From CAYWWY01 sp964462525 (GTDB taxonomy: Bacteria > Thermotogota > Thermotogae > MWEM01): DNA of 64,000 bases. The notes below the pieces were generated by a model that did not search any database, was not told the DNA's origin, and worked only from the letters and a program-made list of their open reading frames with translations. Positions 41,466-50,469 of the stretch are shown piece after piece. Each line of letters opens with the position of its first letter. The first letter of the stretch is position 1. The stretch covers positions 62,001-126,000 of the forward strand of contig CAYWWY010000004.1 of NCBI GenBank assembly GCA_964462525.1, in the 5' to 3' direction. The position numbers and the translations under genes were made by a program.

Positions 41466-42480
41466 TTTTTTTGAGCTATCACCAAATGAACTGGAGGCCC
41501 AGGTACAATCTTTGGGCATGCCTCGGTTTCGGGCGGCCCAGATTCTTAATTGGGTCTATCAAAAACATGTGGCCGATTTCTCCCTGATGCGCAATATTTC
41601 CAAACCCGATCAGGAAGCCCTTAAGGCGCATTTGGGTTTTTTTTTGCCTGAGACAGCGCACCAGTATGTTTCCGAACGAGACGGTACGCAGCGATTTGTG
41701 TTTCGTATGCGCGATGGCGCGATGACTGAATCCGTTTTATTGGTGCATGAAAAGCGTAGGACGGTATGCATCTCTTCTCAAGTGGGGTGCGCTTTGGGGT
41801 GTACCTTTTGCGCTACAGGAACATTGGGCTTTGAAAGAAACCTGGCTTCCTCGGAAATCATCCTTCAAGGATGGATGATCGCGCAAATCACAGGCGAAAA
41901 GATTCAGAACGTCGTGTTCATGGGAATGGGAGAACCCCTTCTCAACTTTGACGCTGTAATGAAAGCCGTCCAAGCATTCAATGAACCTCGGATGTTCAAT
42001 TTGTCGATTCGAAGAATCACCCTTTCGACGGTGGGTGTTGTTGCTCAGATGGATCGATTGGCTCAACAAGGGCTTGATGTATGCTTATCTGTTTCTTTGC
42101 ATGCGGCATCAAACCAAATCAGAGATCGGTTGATCCCTTTCAATCAGACAACAACTATCGAAGAACTGATCCAAGGGGTTAAAGAATACATCCAAAAAAC
42201 GCACCGCAGAGTGACCATAGAATATATCCTGATTCGGGATCTGAACGATTCCGACGAAGACGCCAAAGCGCTTGCAATTCTCCTTCGAGGACTAAAGGTG
42301 AATATCAATGTAATCCCTCTGAATCCCGTTGCGCATATTGCGTTCGAACCGTCAGAGCCCACCCGCATCCTAGCCTTTTCTGATCTGCTTCGCAGTTATG
42401 GACATGAAGTAGTCCTGCGCAGAGAAAAGGGGCAAGATGTCCAAGCCGCTTGCGGTCAGCTTCGCAGAAGCCTTTTATGA
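41458..42480 (+). CDS. rlmN: 23S rRNA (adenine2503-C2) methyltransferase
   Basis: About 340 residues from ATG 41458 (GAGGAA upstream). Radical SAM cluster motif CALGCTFCATG (Cx3Cx2C), VVFMGMGEPLLNFD, ITLSTVGVV, VSLHAASNQIRDRLIPFN and the methyl-carrier Cys in AACGQLRRSLL are all present. It methylates A2503 of 23S rRNA and A37 of some tRNAs. An ORF extending 29 codons upstream is open but lies within the previous gene. Confidence 0.95.
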   Translation: MIDFFELSPNELEAQVQSLGMPRFRAAQILNWVYQKHVADFSLMRNISKPDQEALKAHLGFFLPETAHQYVSERDGTQRFVFRMRDGAMTESVLLVHEKRRTVCISSQVGCALGCTFCATGTLGFERNLASSEIILQGWMIAQITGEKIQNVVFMGMGEPLLNFDAVMKAVQAFNEPRMFNLSIRRITLSTVGVVAQMDRLAQQGLDVCLSVSLHAASNQIRDRLIPFNQTTTIEELIQGVKEYIQKTHRRVTIEYILIRDLNDSDEDAKALAILLRGLKVNINVIPLNPVAHIAFEPSEPTRILAFSDLLRSYGHEVVLRREKGQDVQAACGQLRRSLL

Positions 42481-42575
42481 AACGTCTGCTCATTCAGATC
42501 CTCATGTGGGTCTTGGGGATGATTTCAGGATTCGCAGTGGTTTACGGATTATTGATTCTGTATACAAGGGGGTAG
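42477..42575 (+). CDS. Small single-pass membrane protein (32 aa)
   Basis: MKRLLIQILMWVLGMISGFA continues VVYGLLILYTRG-stop. The ATG overlaps the rlmN stop (ATGA), a coupling arrangement. It has one hydrophobic segment (residues about 5-30) flanked by basic ends. No family recognised. It lies 5 bases before lgt. It may be a real small membrane protein or a translated spacer; coupling and composition favour the former. Confidence 0.5.
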   Translation: MKRLLIQILMWVLGMISGFAVVYGLLILYTRG

Positions 42576-42579
42576 TTGT

Positions 42580-43485
42580 GTGAACAAGCAAAAAAGAAAA
42601 CCGGTTTCGAAGTGGATGTGGCTCCTTGTTGGGGCAGCTGCGTTCATTTTCCTGTTCCTCATTCTTCGAGAAGTGTTTTCGGGAAACTGGATGATGACTC
42701 CCGTGATCATTCGGATCGGGATCTTTGAGATTCGGTGGTACGGTCTTCTTATCGCATCCGGAATCTTGACTTGTTACTTCATCGGACGACATCAAGCGCT
42801 GAAAGAAGGATTCAAAGACGATCACCTTACGGAAGCCCTGTTATTGGGCGTTGTTTTCGGAATTATCGGAGCCCGATTATGGTATGTTTTTTCTGAATGG
42901 TCGGACTTTTCGGCCCGCCCTTCAGAAATCTTGATGACATGGGGGGGAGGATTGGCCATTCATGGAGGAATCGTGGGTGTGCTCCTTTCCACCTTTCTTT
43001 ATACTCGACTCCGGAAAAAGGTCTCTTTTGGCCTTCTTCAGGGATACGATATTGCTGCGTTTGTCTTCCCTTTGGGTCAAGCAATCGGCCGATGGGGTAA
43101 CTTTTTCAACTATGAATCCTATGGCAGGCCTACAGAACTCCCTTGGAAGATGTACATCCCTTTCCCCTATCGAATGCCAGGGTACGAGCAATCTGAGTTC
43201 TTCCATCCAACATTTCTGTATGAATCGGTTTGGAACTTCATCCTCTTTGCTTTTCTCTTTTTCTATATTCGCCGGTGGCGAAAAGCCAAAGGAGAGGTTC
43301 TTGCCTTGTATTTGATCCTTTATTCTGTGGGTCGCTTTTGGATCGAATCCTTGCGATTGGACAGTCTTTATTGGGCCGATCATCGTTCCGCCCAGGTCAC
43401 CAGCATCATCATGGCCCTTTCCGGTATCTTTATCTTCTTCATCGCACGCAGACGCTTTGCCAAGGAGGCATTGAAAAAGCGATGA
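42580..43485 (+). CDS. lgt: Prolipoprotein diacylglyceryl transferase
   Basis: 301 residues with seven or so membrane segments. The Lgt signature GRWGNFFNYESYGRPT and the conserved FEIRWYGLLIASGILTCYFI opening, IIGARLWYVFSEW, and HPTFLYESVWNFILF are present. It transfers diacylglycerol to the lipobox Cys of the lipoproteins seen in this window. GTG start 42580 with AAGGGGGT. Overlaps dnaB by 4 bp (ATGA). Confidence 0.95.
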   Translation: MNKQKRKPVSKWMWLLVGAAAFIFLFLILREVFSGNWMMTPVIIRIGIFEIRWYGLLIASGILTCYFIGRHQALKEGFKDDHLTEALLLGVVFGIIGARLWYVFSEWSDFSARPSEILMTWGGGLAIHGGIVGVLLSTFLYTRLRKKVSFGLLQGYDIAAFVFPLGQAIGRWGNFFNYESYGRPTELPWKMYIPFPYRMPGYEQSEFFHPTFLYESVWNFILFAFLFFYIRRWRKAKGEVLALYLILYSVGRFWIESLRLDSLYWADHRSAQVTSIIMALSGIFIFFIARRRFAKEALKKR

Positions 43486-44894
43486 CCGAATCACGACAGC
43501 CGCCAAAACAACCCCCCCACGACCTTCAAGCCGAAAAGGCGGTTCTCGGTTCGATTCTTCTTGACACCAACGTGATCTCGGATATCATGGAAATTTTGCG
43601 AAATCGGGATTTTTATCACGAGGCAAATCGCCTCATCTTTCGATGCATGGAAGAGTTGTACGAGCAATCCACGCCTTTGGATATTCTTACCCTTTCTGAT
43701 GCCCTTAAGAAAAAAGGAGAATTGGATAAACTAGGCGGGGATCTGTATCTGGCTCAATTGGCTGACTACGTCCCTACATCTGCGCACGCGTATCAATATG
43801 CGCGTGTCGTGAAGGAAAAATCCACCCTACGTACCTTGATATCTACCGGTTCGCAGATCGTAGAGAGCGCATATGGAATGGAAGAGGTAGAAGACATTCT
43901 GGAGAATGCAGAACGGCTGATTCTTTCCATTGGTGAAAGCTATATGGAACGATCGTATGCTCCCATTGGAAAGGTCGTAAACGACGCCTTTGGCAGTTTG
44001 GAAAAGATCAAAATCCGGCACGAATCCCCAGAAGGAAATTTGTATGTAACGGGTGTTCCCACAGGGTTTCGGGCATTGGACCAGTTGACGACCGGATTTC
44101 ATCCGTCGGATCTGGTAATTGTTGCCGCTCGTCCATCCATGGGAAAATCAGCCCTCGCGCTGCATCTGGCCCGCAATATGGCTGTGGATTTTCAGAAACG
44201 GGTCGGGATATTCAGTCTGGAAATGTCTTCCGAACAGATCGCTTTGCGTCTTTTAAGCCTGGAATCAAGGGTTCCCTTTGAGAAGCTTCGCAGAGCAGAG
44301 CTGGTCACCGAAGATTGGAACCGATTGACAGATGCCGCAAGCCGATTGATGAAGACTTCAATCATCATCGACGATGATTCCCTTTTGGACCCCAGAGGAA
44401 TCCGGACCAAAGCGCGAAGGATGAAAAAGGAATACGGTCTGGATGTGGTGATTGTGGACTACATCCAGCTTATGAACAGCACAAGAAATCGAGAAAACCG
44501 CCAACAAGAAATCACGGAGATTTCTCGATCGCTGAAAATCTTGGCCAAAGAGCTGGATGTGGTGGTCATATCTGCCTCCCAGCTTTCTCGTGCCATCGAG
44601 CAACGGGAAGACAAGCGCCCCAGGCTCTCTGACCTTCGGGAATCGGGGGCGATCGAGCAAGACGCTGATACGGTCATGTTCATTCATCGCGAAGCCTATT
44701 ACCAACGAAACATCAAAGAAGAAGCGGCAGAATCGGACATTCGAATGATTAACCGGCCACACGAGGCGGAAATCATCATCGGCAAACAACGAAACGGTCC
44801 GATCGGGACCATACAGTTAATGTTTGATCCCACTGTTGTGGGGTTCTTTTCCATCGATTCCCGATTTCACTCCCCTTCCGATCAATCGCAATGA
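43482..44894 (+). CDS. dnaB: Replicative DNA helicase
   Basis: 470 residues from ATG 43482. N-terminal domain PPHDLQAEKAVLGSILLDTN, linker helix, RecA-like domain with Walker A AARPSMGKSALALHLAR, GIFSLEMSSEQIALRLL (H1a), VIVDYIQLMNS (Walker B), VISASQLSRAIEQREDKRPR and SDLRESGAIEQDADTV. Unwinds DNA at the replication fork. A longer open frame to 43230 overlaps lgt and is not used. The ATG overlaps the lgt stop. Confidence 0.97.
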   Translation: MTESRQPPKQPPHDLQAEKAVLGSILLDTNVISDIMEILRNRDFYHEANRLIFRCMEELYEQSTPLDILTLSDALKKKGELDKLGGDLYLAQLADYVPTSAHAYQYARVVKEKSTLRTLISTGSQIVESAYGMEEVEDILENAERLILSIGESYMERSYAPIGKVVNDAFGSLEKIKIRHESPEGNLYVTGVPTGFRALDQLTTGFHPSDLVIVAARPSMGKSALALHLARNMAVDFQKRVGIFSLEMSSEQIALRLLSLESRVPFEKLRRAELVTEDWNRLTDAASRLMKTSIIIDDDSLLDPRGIRTKARRMKKEYGLDVVIVDYIQLMNSTRNRENRQQEITEISRSLKILAKELDVVVISASQLSRAIEQREDKRPRLSDLRESGAIEQDADTVMFIHREAYYQRNIKEEAAESDIRMINRPHEAEIIIGKQRNGPIGTIQLMFDPTVVGFFSIDSRFHSPSDQSQ

Positions 44895-46237
44895 AGATTC
44901 TTCTCTTCAACCCCTGGATCATCGATGTAAAAGCCTTCGACTTCTGGTTGAAACCAATCGGTTTGCTCACCTTGGGTCGATGGCTCAAAGAGAGTGGCCA
45001 TGAAGTCCGTTTGATGGATTGCTTGGATCGTCATCATCCCATCATCCGGAATTCAGGACGAATCGTTCCTGAAGATCGAAGCAACGGTACCGGAAAGTTT
45101 ATAAGCGAACCGATTCAAAAACCCTTTTCCATCCAATCCATTCCTAGAACGCTCAAACGATATGGAATGCCGGTTTCAATGGGTAAAAAAATACTCAACG
45201 AATGGAAAGACCATGATTGGATCCCCGATCAAATCTTTGTGACATCCATGATGACCTATTGGTACCTGGGTGCTTGGGAAGCCATATCCGTACTGAAGGA
45301 AACTTTTCCCTCCCGCCCTGTGGTCTTGGGTGGCGTGTACCCGTCTTTGATGCCGAATCATGCCCGTAATTCGGGAGCCGATCTTATATGTCCACATACC
45401 CGGCCAAAGGAAGTCTGGACCTTTCTGAACGAACACAGATTTGATCTTCGATCTCCTATATCCTGGATGATCCCGGATTATTCATTCTATAATCAACCCT
45501 TGTCGCACCTTGTCTATATCACATCATTGGGATGTCCGTTTCGGTGTACCTACTGCGCTACACCAAAACTCCAATCTCCAATGTTCGAAGACCCAGATCG
45601 ATTGACTCAATGCATGATTGCCGACCTGGATCGCACCGGAGCTCAAAACATCGCCCTGTTCGATGATGCCATTCTCATGAATCACACTGACCATTTGGAT
45701 CTGCTTCTTGAGAATATCATTCAATCCCGCATACCGGACCGTGGTGTCCGATTTCATCTTCCAAATGGGCTACACGCCCGCTTGCTTACGCAGCGTACGG
45801 CCAGCCTGATGAAACAAGCTCGGTTTCAAACCATTCGGATCGGTGTGGAAACATTGAATGAAAGGTACTTACTTGCATCGGGAGGAAAATTGAACCGTCA
45901 AGACTTCGAAAACGCTGTTCACACGCTGTTTCAGGCTGGGTTTTCTCGTAAAGAGATCAGCGCTTATGTGATGATCAATCTACCTGGGCAAACCAATGAA
46001 GATGTGAAAACTACCATCCAAAAATGCAAGGATTTGGGAATTGGAGTGAATGTGAATGAATACAGCCCAATTCCCGGTACGCCAGACTATCAGAGTGAAA
46101 TCTTCGTCGAATCGACCGATCCTTTGCTGATGAACAATGCTCTTTTACCGTATTGGTGGGATAAAGGCATGAGTGTTCAAGAAATTCAAAAACTGAAAAA
46201 CGAGTTAAATCGTGATCGGAGAGACGGGTTTATATGA
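44891..46237 (+). CDS. Cobalamin-binding-type radical SAM protein
   Basis: 448 residues. The N-terminal ~130 residues are Rossmann-like (MKILLFNPWIIDVKAFDFWL, GLLTLGRWLKESGHEVRLMD) with VVLGGVYPSLMPNHARNSGA as the conserved B12-domain segment. The radical SAM core has SLGCPFRCTYCATPKLQS (Cx3Cx2C), IALFDDAILMNH, RIGVETLNERYLL and MINLPGQTNEDV. Substrate unknown; the family includes methyltransferases and thiazole/bacteriochlorophyll enzymes. It lies between dnaB and coaE with 4-bp overlaps on both sides. Confidence 0.82.
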   Translation: MKILLFNPWIIDVKAFDFWLKPIGLLTLGRWLKESGHEVRLMDCLDRHHPIIRNSGRIVPEDRSNGTGKFISEPIQKPFSIQSIPRTLKRYGMPVSMGKKILNEWKDHDWIPDQIFVTSMMTYWYLGAWEAISVLKETFPSRPVVLGGVYPSLMPNHARNSGADLICPHTRPKEVWTFLNEHRFDLRSPISWMIPDYSFYNQPLSHLVYITSLGCPFRCTYCATPKLQSPMFEDPDRLTQCMIADLDRTGAQNIALFDDAILMNHTDHLDLLLENIIQSRIPDRGVRFHLPNGLHARLLTQRTASLMKQARFQTIRIGVETLNERYLLASGGKLNRQDFENAVHTLFQAGFSRKEISAYVMINLPGQTNEDVKTTIQKCKDLGIGVNVNEYSPIPGTPDYQSEIFVESTDPLLMNNALLPYWWDKGMSVQEIQKLKNELNRDRRDGFI

Positions 46238-46842
46238 TCACAGTCGGAATCACTGGGAAGATGGGTTCTGGAAAGACAACGCTTTCCAAAACCTTTAGGG
46301 ATTGGGGGTATCCTTGCATCTTTGCCGATCAAATCGGGCACAGCCTTTTGGATGAGCCTCCGATCCGAGAACAGCTCAAAACTTCTTTTGGTGAATCAAT
46401 TTTCGCCCCGGATGGGACCATCGACCGAAACCGATTGGGAGCTCGGGTCTTTTCTGATTCGAATCAACGACTACTTCTGAATTCGATCCTCCATCCGATC
46501 ATGGTGGAACGGATCCTTCAGTTGCGACACGCCTATGAGCAATCCAGAGCATCCTTGCTCTTTGTTGAAGCAGCAATCATAAAGGAGATGGGGTTGATTC
46601 CCTACATGGATCATATCCTTGTGGTAGAGGCCGCGGAAGCAATCCGGATCAATCGAGGAACGAAATACAGAGGGCTTACCGAATCCGAGATCTCTGCGCG
46701 AGACAGAGTTCAGAATCATGATCTAGGCGACCTCTCCATACCAGTTACAGTGCTTGAAAATGACGGGAATCTTCCCTCCTTAATCCACAAGGCCAGAGCG
46801 TTTCTATCGACCATCGGGATCGATCCCTTATCAAAACGATAA
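46234..46842 (+). CDS. coaE: Dephospho-CoA kinase
   Basis: 202 residues. P-loop VGITGKMGSGKTTLSKTF (residues 4-21), FADQIGHSLLDEPP, RLGARVFSDSNQRLLLNSIL and HPIMVERI, then ILVVEAAEAIRINRGTKYRG and SEISARDRVQNHD match CoaE. It phosphorylates dephospho-CoA to CoA, the last step of the pathway. It ends the packed housekeeping run; a promoter for the next gene follows. Confidence 0.95.
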   Translation: MITVGITGKMGSGKTTLSKTFRDWGYPCIFADQIGHSLLDEPPIREQLKTSFGESIFAPDGTIDRNRLGARVFSDSNQRLLLNSILHPIMVERILQLRHAYEQSRASLLFVEAAIIKEMGLIPYMDHILVVEAAEAIRINRGTKYRGLTESEISARDRVQNHDLGDLSIPVTVLENDGNLPSLIHKARAFLSTIGIDPLSKR

Positions 46843-46856
46843 AAATCATGTATAAT
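46828..46856 (+). promoter_or_regulatory. Promoter of the nitronate monooxygenase-like gene
   Basis: TTATCA (46828-46833), 17-bp spacer, TATAAT (46851-46856). A small hairpin GAAAAGA-GCTG-TCTTTTC lies just downstream in the leader. Confidence 0.5.
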
Positions 46857-46915
46857 AAGCATGAAAAGAGCTGTCTTTTCCAATACTCCACAGAAAAAAA
46901 TAGGGAGGTTTGCAT

Positions 46916-48043
46916 ATGAAGCGATTACCCACAATGCATTTTGGTGACTGGGAAGTACCCCTACCCATCATTCAGGGAGGGATGGGTGTAGGCATCTCTC
47001 TTTCTGGGTTGGCAAGCGCTGTTGCCAACGAAGGGGGGATTGGTGTCATTTCCAGCGCCGGCGTGGGGACCTTCTATTATACCCTGGCTGACAAGATTGC
47101 CTTGAAAGACGCTGATCGAGAAGGCCTAAAAAGAGAGATTCGGAAAGCCCGGACCCTCACAAAAGGACGAATCGGGGTCAACATTATGGCTGCTTTGACC
47201 GATTTTTCTCAGTTGCTGCGCTGCGCGATAGAAGAGAAAGCGGACTTTGTCTTTATGGGCGCGGGACTTCCTTTATGGGATCCAAAAGAAATTCCGGAAA
47301 CTCTTTTGCAGACCAGCCAGACCAAACTAATCCCGATTGTTTCTTCAGCAAAAGGAGCCTCTGTTATTGTCAAATATTGGCTCAAGAAAAACAATCGGCT
47401 CCCAGATGGATTTGTGCTAGAAGGTCCGCTCGCAGGCGGACATCTTGGTTTTAAACCCTCCCAAATCGAAGATCCGCAGTACCAGCTCGAGCAAATCCTT
47501 CCCCCGCTGATTGAGTTAACGAAAGATCTCGAAAAAGAACACGGGAGACATATCCCTGTGATCGCCGGTGGGGGGATCTTTTCCGGATCGGACATTCGAA
47601 GAATGCTCGAATTGGGTGCTGAAGGCGTTCAAATGAGCACTCGTTTCGTAGGAACCGATGAGTGCGACGCATCCCTTGCATTCAAGGAGGCGTACGTACA
47701 GTGCAAACCAGAGGACATTATGATCATTCAAAGCCCTGTAGGTCTTCCAGGAAGAGCGATCCGCAATGAGTTCATCCAAAGCATCCAAAATGGGCACAAA
47801 AAACCCTTCACGTGCCCGTACCAATGTTTGAGAACGTGTGATTTCATAAACGCTCCGTACTGTATCGCCATGGCCCTCACCAATGCCCAAAAAGGGCTGT
47901 TGGATGAAGGATTCGCATTTTGCGGCGCTAACGCGCACCGAGTCGACAAAATCCGATCCGTCAAAGAATTGATTCAAGTGATCCAAGAAGAGTACGCCCA
48001 GACCTTTGAAACAGGGCTTTCTACGGATTCGAGTTTAAAATAA
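46916..48043 (+). CDS. Nitronate monooxygenase / 2-nitropropane dioxygenase-like FMN enzyme
   Basis: 375 residues from ATG 46916 (AGGGAGGT upstream). TIM-barrel flavin motifs: PIIQGGMGVGISLSGLASAV, GGIGVISSAGVG, GVNIMAALTDF, GAGLPLWDP, DGFVLEGPLAGGHLG (catalytic-site His), PVIAGGGIFSGSDI and EGVQMSTRFVGTDECDASLA. Some members are flavin enoyl reductases (FabK) or act on nitronates; the extended C-terminus with CPYQCLRTCDF and Cys-rich segment suggests the nitronate monooxygenase branch. Reaction not certain. Confidence 0.85.
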   Translation: MKRLPTMHFGDWEVPLPIIQGGMGVGISLSGLASAVANEGGIGVISSAGVGTFYYTLADKIALKDADREGLKREIRKARTLTKGRIGVNIMAALTDFSQLLRCAIEEKADFVFMGAGLPLWDPKEIPETLLQTSQTKLIPIVSSAKGASVIVKYWLKKNNRLPDGFVLEGPLAGGHLGFKPSQIEDPQYQLEQILPPLIELTKDLEKEHGRHIPVIAGGGIFSGSDIRRMLELGAEGVQMSTRFVGTDECDASLAFKEAYVQCKPEDIMIIQSPVGLPGRAIRNEFIQSIQNGHKKPFTCPYQCLRTCDFINAPYCIAMALTNAQKGLLDEGFAFCGANAHRVDKIRSVKELIQVIQEEYAQTFETGLSTDSSLK

Positions 48044-48145
48044 AGAGATTGAATTTGGCGTCTTCCGCTTCCGCAAGGTAGGGTACGCCGTCGCCATTCT
48101 CTACCCCTTCGATCAATTCTTCTTTTCGAAACCCTGGGACGGGTT

Positions 48146-49813
48146 TCAATCTGGATGAATCGAATCCCCCTTGTTTGTCGCATATTGGAAGGTTTTTACT
48201 CCACCAGAAAGGTTTTTTGCTGAAAACCCATTTTGTATCAGAATTCGACAGGCCAGATACCCTCTTTGACCGATTTGACAAACGGTAATGTATGTTTTGG
48301 ATCGATCGAGTTCATGCAAACGACCTCTCAGTTCATGGAGAGGAATGGAGAGGGTATTCGCCTTCTCGAATGGGTTGATTGTCTGCTCTTCGATTGTCCG
48401 TACATCCAAGAAAAAGGCGTTCGGATCGTTCATATCATTGGCTTCTCGCCAAGAAAATGGTTCCATCTGGCGTTGAAGAATGTTCTGGGCTACGTAACCG
48501 GCGATGTTTACCGGATCTTTTGCGCTTCCGAAAGGGGGCGCATAAGCCAACTCCAGCTGACACAAATCGGAAACCGAATGTCCCATCTTAATCATTGCAG
48601 CAAGAACATCTATTCGCTTGTCCACCCCGTCCATACCCACAATTTGGGCACCCAGTATTCGTCCTTCGGGATCAAAAAGCAGTTTAATGATCATGGGAAG
48701 CGCCTCGGGGTAGTATCCCGCATGACTGTTTGAATGGGTAATGGAAGAAAGAAATGGCCGCCCCGCGCTCTTCAACCGCCGTTCATTCAGCCCAACAGAT
48801 GCCGCCGCTAGCTCAAACACCTTTGTAATGGATGTTCCGATCCCTCCTTCGTATGCGTTTTGATTGCCCTGAATCATATGGTCGGCCGCCAAACGAGCCT
48901 GACGGTTTGCCGGACCAGCGAGGGGGGTCAAAACAGGCGCTTGTATCAAAGGATTCCAGACCTCAATCGCATCTCCAACGGCATAGATATCTGGATCAGA
49001 AGTCTGAAGGAATTCATTTACTTGGATCCCTACTTTTCCCATGATCAATCCTGCTCCCACCGCAAGTTTTGTCTCCGGCACTACTCCTGTTGCCAAGACC
49101 AGCATATCGGTTTCTAGATTTGAGCCATCGTTCATCAGCAAACGCATTCTGGGATGAATCGCTCCAACCCGCTCTATGGATTGGCTCAAATGAAGCTGAA
49201 CACCTTGATCCGCCAAATGTTGGTGAATCCAACCCGCCATTTCAGGATCCATTTGGATGAGCACTTGATCGCTCAACTCGACTAGATCAACATCCAATCC
49301 TCGAACGACAAGGTTTTCTACCATTTCCAGACCAATGAATCCCCCGCCCACAATCGTCGCCTTTTTGGGGTCGTAGGTATCGATGTAGGTCATGATTTGC
49401 TCCATATCAGGGATTGTCCGTAACGAAAAAACGGGCGCCCTTTCTGCGCCGAGGATTTTCAGAGGGTACGGTCGCGCTCCAGGCGCAAGAAGTAGTTTAT
49501 CATATGGCTCTATCACAATCGAGCCATCAGAGGAACGCAAGATGACTTCCTTTTTTGAGGTATGGATTGCGATGGCTTCTGTTTGGATCCGCACTTCTAC
49601 GTTTAGCTTCTCGCGAAAGCTTTCCGGTGTCTCGAAGATCAATCGATCCTTTTCCCCGATCGTTCCTCCGATATGATAGGGCAAACCACAATTGGCGAAA
49701 CTAACATAATCTCCCCGCTCCACCATGATAATCCGAGCGTGTTCATCCAACCTTCTCAATCGCGCAGCAGCAGTTGCGCCACCCGCAACCCCCCCGATAA
49801 TCACAATCTTCAT
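48146..49813 (-). CDS. CoA-disulfide reductase / FAD-dependent oxidoreductase with C-terminal rhodanese domain
   Basis: 555 residues. FAD-binding IIGGVAGGATAAARLRRL, redox Cys in SFANCGLPYHIGG (Cys near 43), NAD(P) motif ATIVGGGFIGLEMVENL, FAD segment DIYAVGDAIEV and the dimer domain THSNSHAGYYPEALPMIIKL are those of CoA-disulfide reductases. The last ~90 residues are a rhodanese domain with PNAFFLDVRTIEE and catalytic Cys in TVCQIGQRGYLACR. This CoADR-RHD fusion reduces CoA-disulfides, persulfides or polysulfide and may detoxify sulfur species. It overlaps the upstream PadR gene by 4 bp. Confidence 0.92.
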   Translation of the reverse strand: MKIVIIGGVAGGATAAARLRRLDEHARIIMVERGDYVSFANCGLPYHIGGTIGEKDRLIFETPESFREKLNVEVRIQTEAIAIHTSKKEVILRSSDGSIVIEPYDKLLLAPGARPYPLKILGAERAPVFSLRTIPDMEQIMTYIDTYDPKKATIVGGGFIGLEMVENLVVRGLDVDLVELSDQVLIQMDPEMAGWIHQHLADQGVQLHLSQSIERVGAIHPRMRLLMNDGSNLETDMLVLATGVVPETKLAVGAGLIMGKVGIQVNEFLQTSDPDIYAVGDAIEVWNPLIQAPVLTPLAGPANRQARLAADHMIQGNQNAYEGGIGTSITKVFELAAASVGLNERRLKSAGRPFLSSITHSNSHAGYYPEALPMIIKLLFDPEGRILGAQIVGMDGVDKRIDVLAAMIKMGHSVSDLCQLELAYAPPFGSAKDPVNIAGYVAQNILQRQMEPFSWREANDMNDPNAFFLDVRTIEEQTINPFEKANTLSIPLHELRGRLHELDRSKTYITVCQIGQRGYLACRILIQNGFSAKNLSGGVKTFQYATNKGDSIHPD

Positions 49814-50265
49814 AACTCACCTTCCTGTTTTGGTGTTGTTTTGTTCTGCTTGTTGTATTGAAGCAACGAATCGGACATCTTTTGGATGGATTGGATCAAC
49901 TCATTCACTTGAGAATGATCGGCCCACTCTGTATCTGCCAATCCGCGGATAAAAGACTGAATGGCTTCTCGAGATCTCTCATCCAAACCTCGGCAAATGC
50001 ATACCGCCAACATCTGAAACCTTTGGGCTCTTTTTTTTCGGACTTTCCCTTCTCGATAGCCCGCAATCCTATCAGAATCGTACGGATTCTGAAACTGGTA
50101 CACGATTCGCCTGCCTTCGCGCCTCGAGGTAAGGAGCCCTTGTTCTCTCAACTTGTTCAGTAAAGGGTAAACGCTTCCCGGAGAAACCTCGATGCCTCGG
50201 AGCCGGCATGCCTTGAGAAACTCATATCCGGTTGTCTGTCCCTTTTCATGTATATAGTGGATCAA
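49810..50265 (-). CDS. PadR-type transcriptional regulator
   Basis: The conserved winged-helix part is GYEFLKACRLRGIEVSPGSV followed by YPLLNKLREQGLLTSRREG and VYQFQ, as in PadR, followed by a C-terminal helical region. It is co-transcribed with the CoADR-rhodanese gene, so it likely senses a sulfur or redox state and controls its own operon (inference). The start is uncertain. The frame is open to ATG 50427, but that overlaps promoters at 50327-50335 and 50381-50409. The in-frame TTG 50265 overlaps the stop of a 12-codon frame (ATG 50300 to TGA 50262), which suggests coupling; the fold probably needs a few residues more upstream. Confidence 0.72.
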   Translation of the reverse strand: MIHYIHEKGQTTGYEFLKACRLRGIEVSPGSVYPLLNKLREQGLLTSRREGRRIVYQFQNPYDSDRIAGYREGKVRKKRAQRFQMLAVCICRGLDERSREAIQSFIRGLADTEWADHSQVNELIQSIQKMSDSLLQYNKQNKTTPKQEGEL

Positions 50266-50326
50266 AAGATCATGGACTGTTGAATGGTTCGCGATATCAT
50301 CCTCTCCCTTCTCTTTTTCTGTAGAA

Positions 50327-50335
50327 ATTATATCA
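50327..50335 (-). promoter_or_regulatory. Extended -10 promoter of the padR-CoADR operon
   Basis: Minus strand TGA-TATAAT (50335-50327), in an AT-rich divergent region. Confidence 0.5.
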
Positions 50336-50380
50336 TATTCGATATATTTATCGTGATTGATTAACACTCTGGAATGGTTT

Positions 50381-50409
50381 TTGTTTCTTTTCCGAATTTG
50401 TGGTACAAT
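50381..50409 (+). promoter_or_regulatory. Promoter of the chemoreceptor gene
   Basis: TTGTTT (50381-50386), 17-bp spacer, TACAAT (50404-50409) with TGG before it (extended -10). Confidence 0.6.
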
Positions 50410-50469
50410 TACTAGGAAAGAATTCATGAGCCGCTTGCATGAAGAGGCGTTCTGTAACAGGAGGTAGGC

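Noticed and set aside
43230..43481. 84-codon upstream extension of dnaB
   Set aside because: It lies in lgt in another frame; the ATGA start at 43482 gives the normal DnaB N-terminus.
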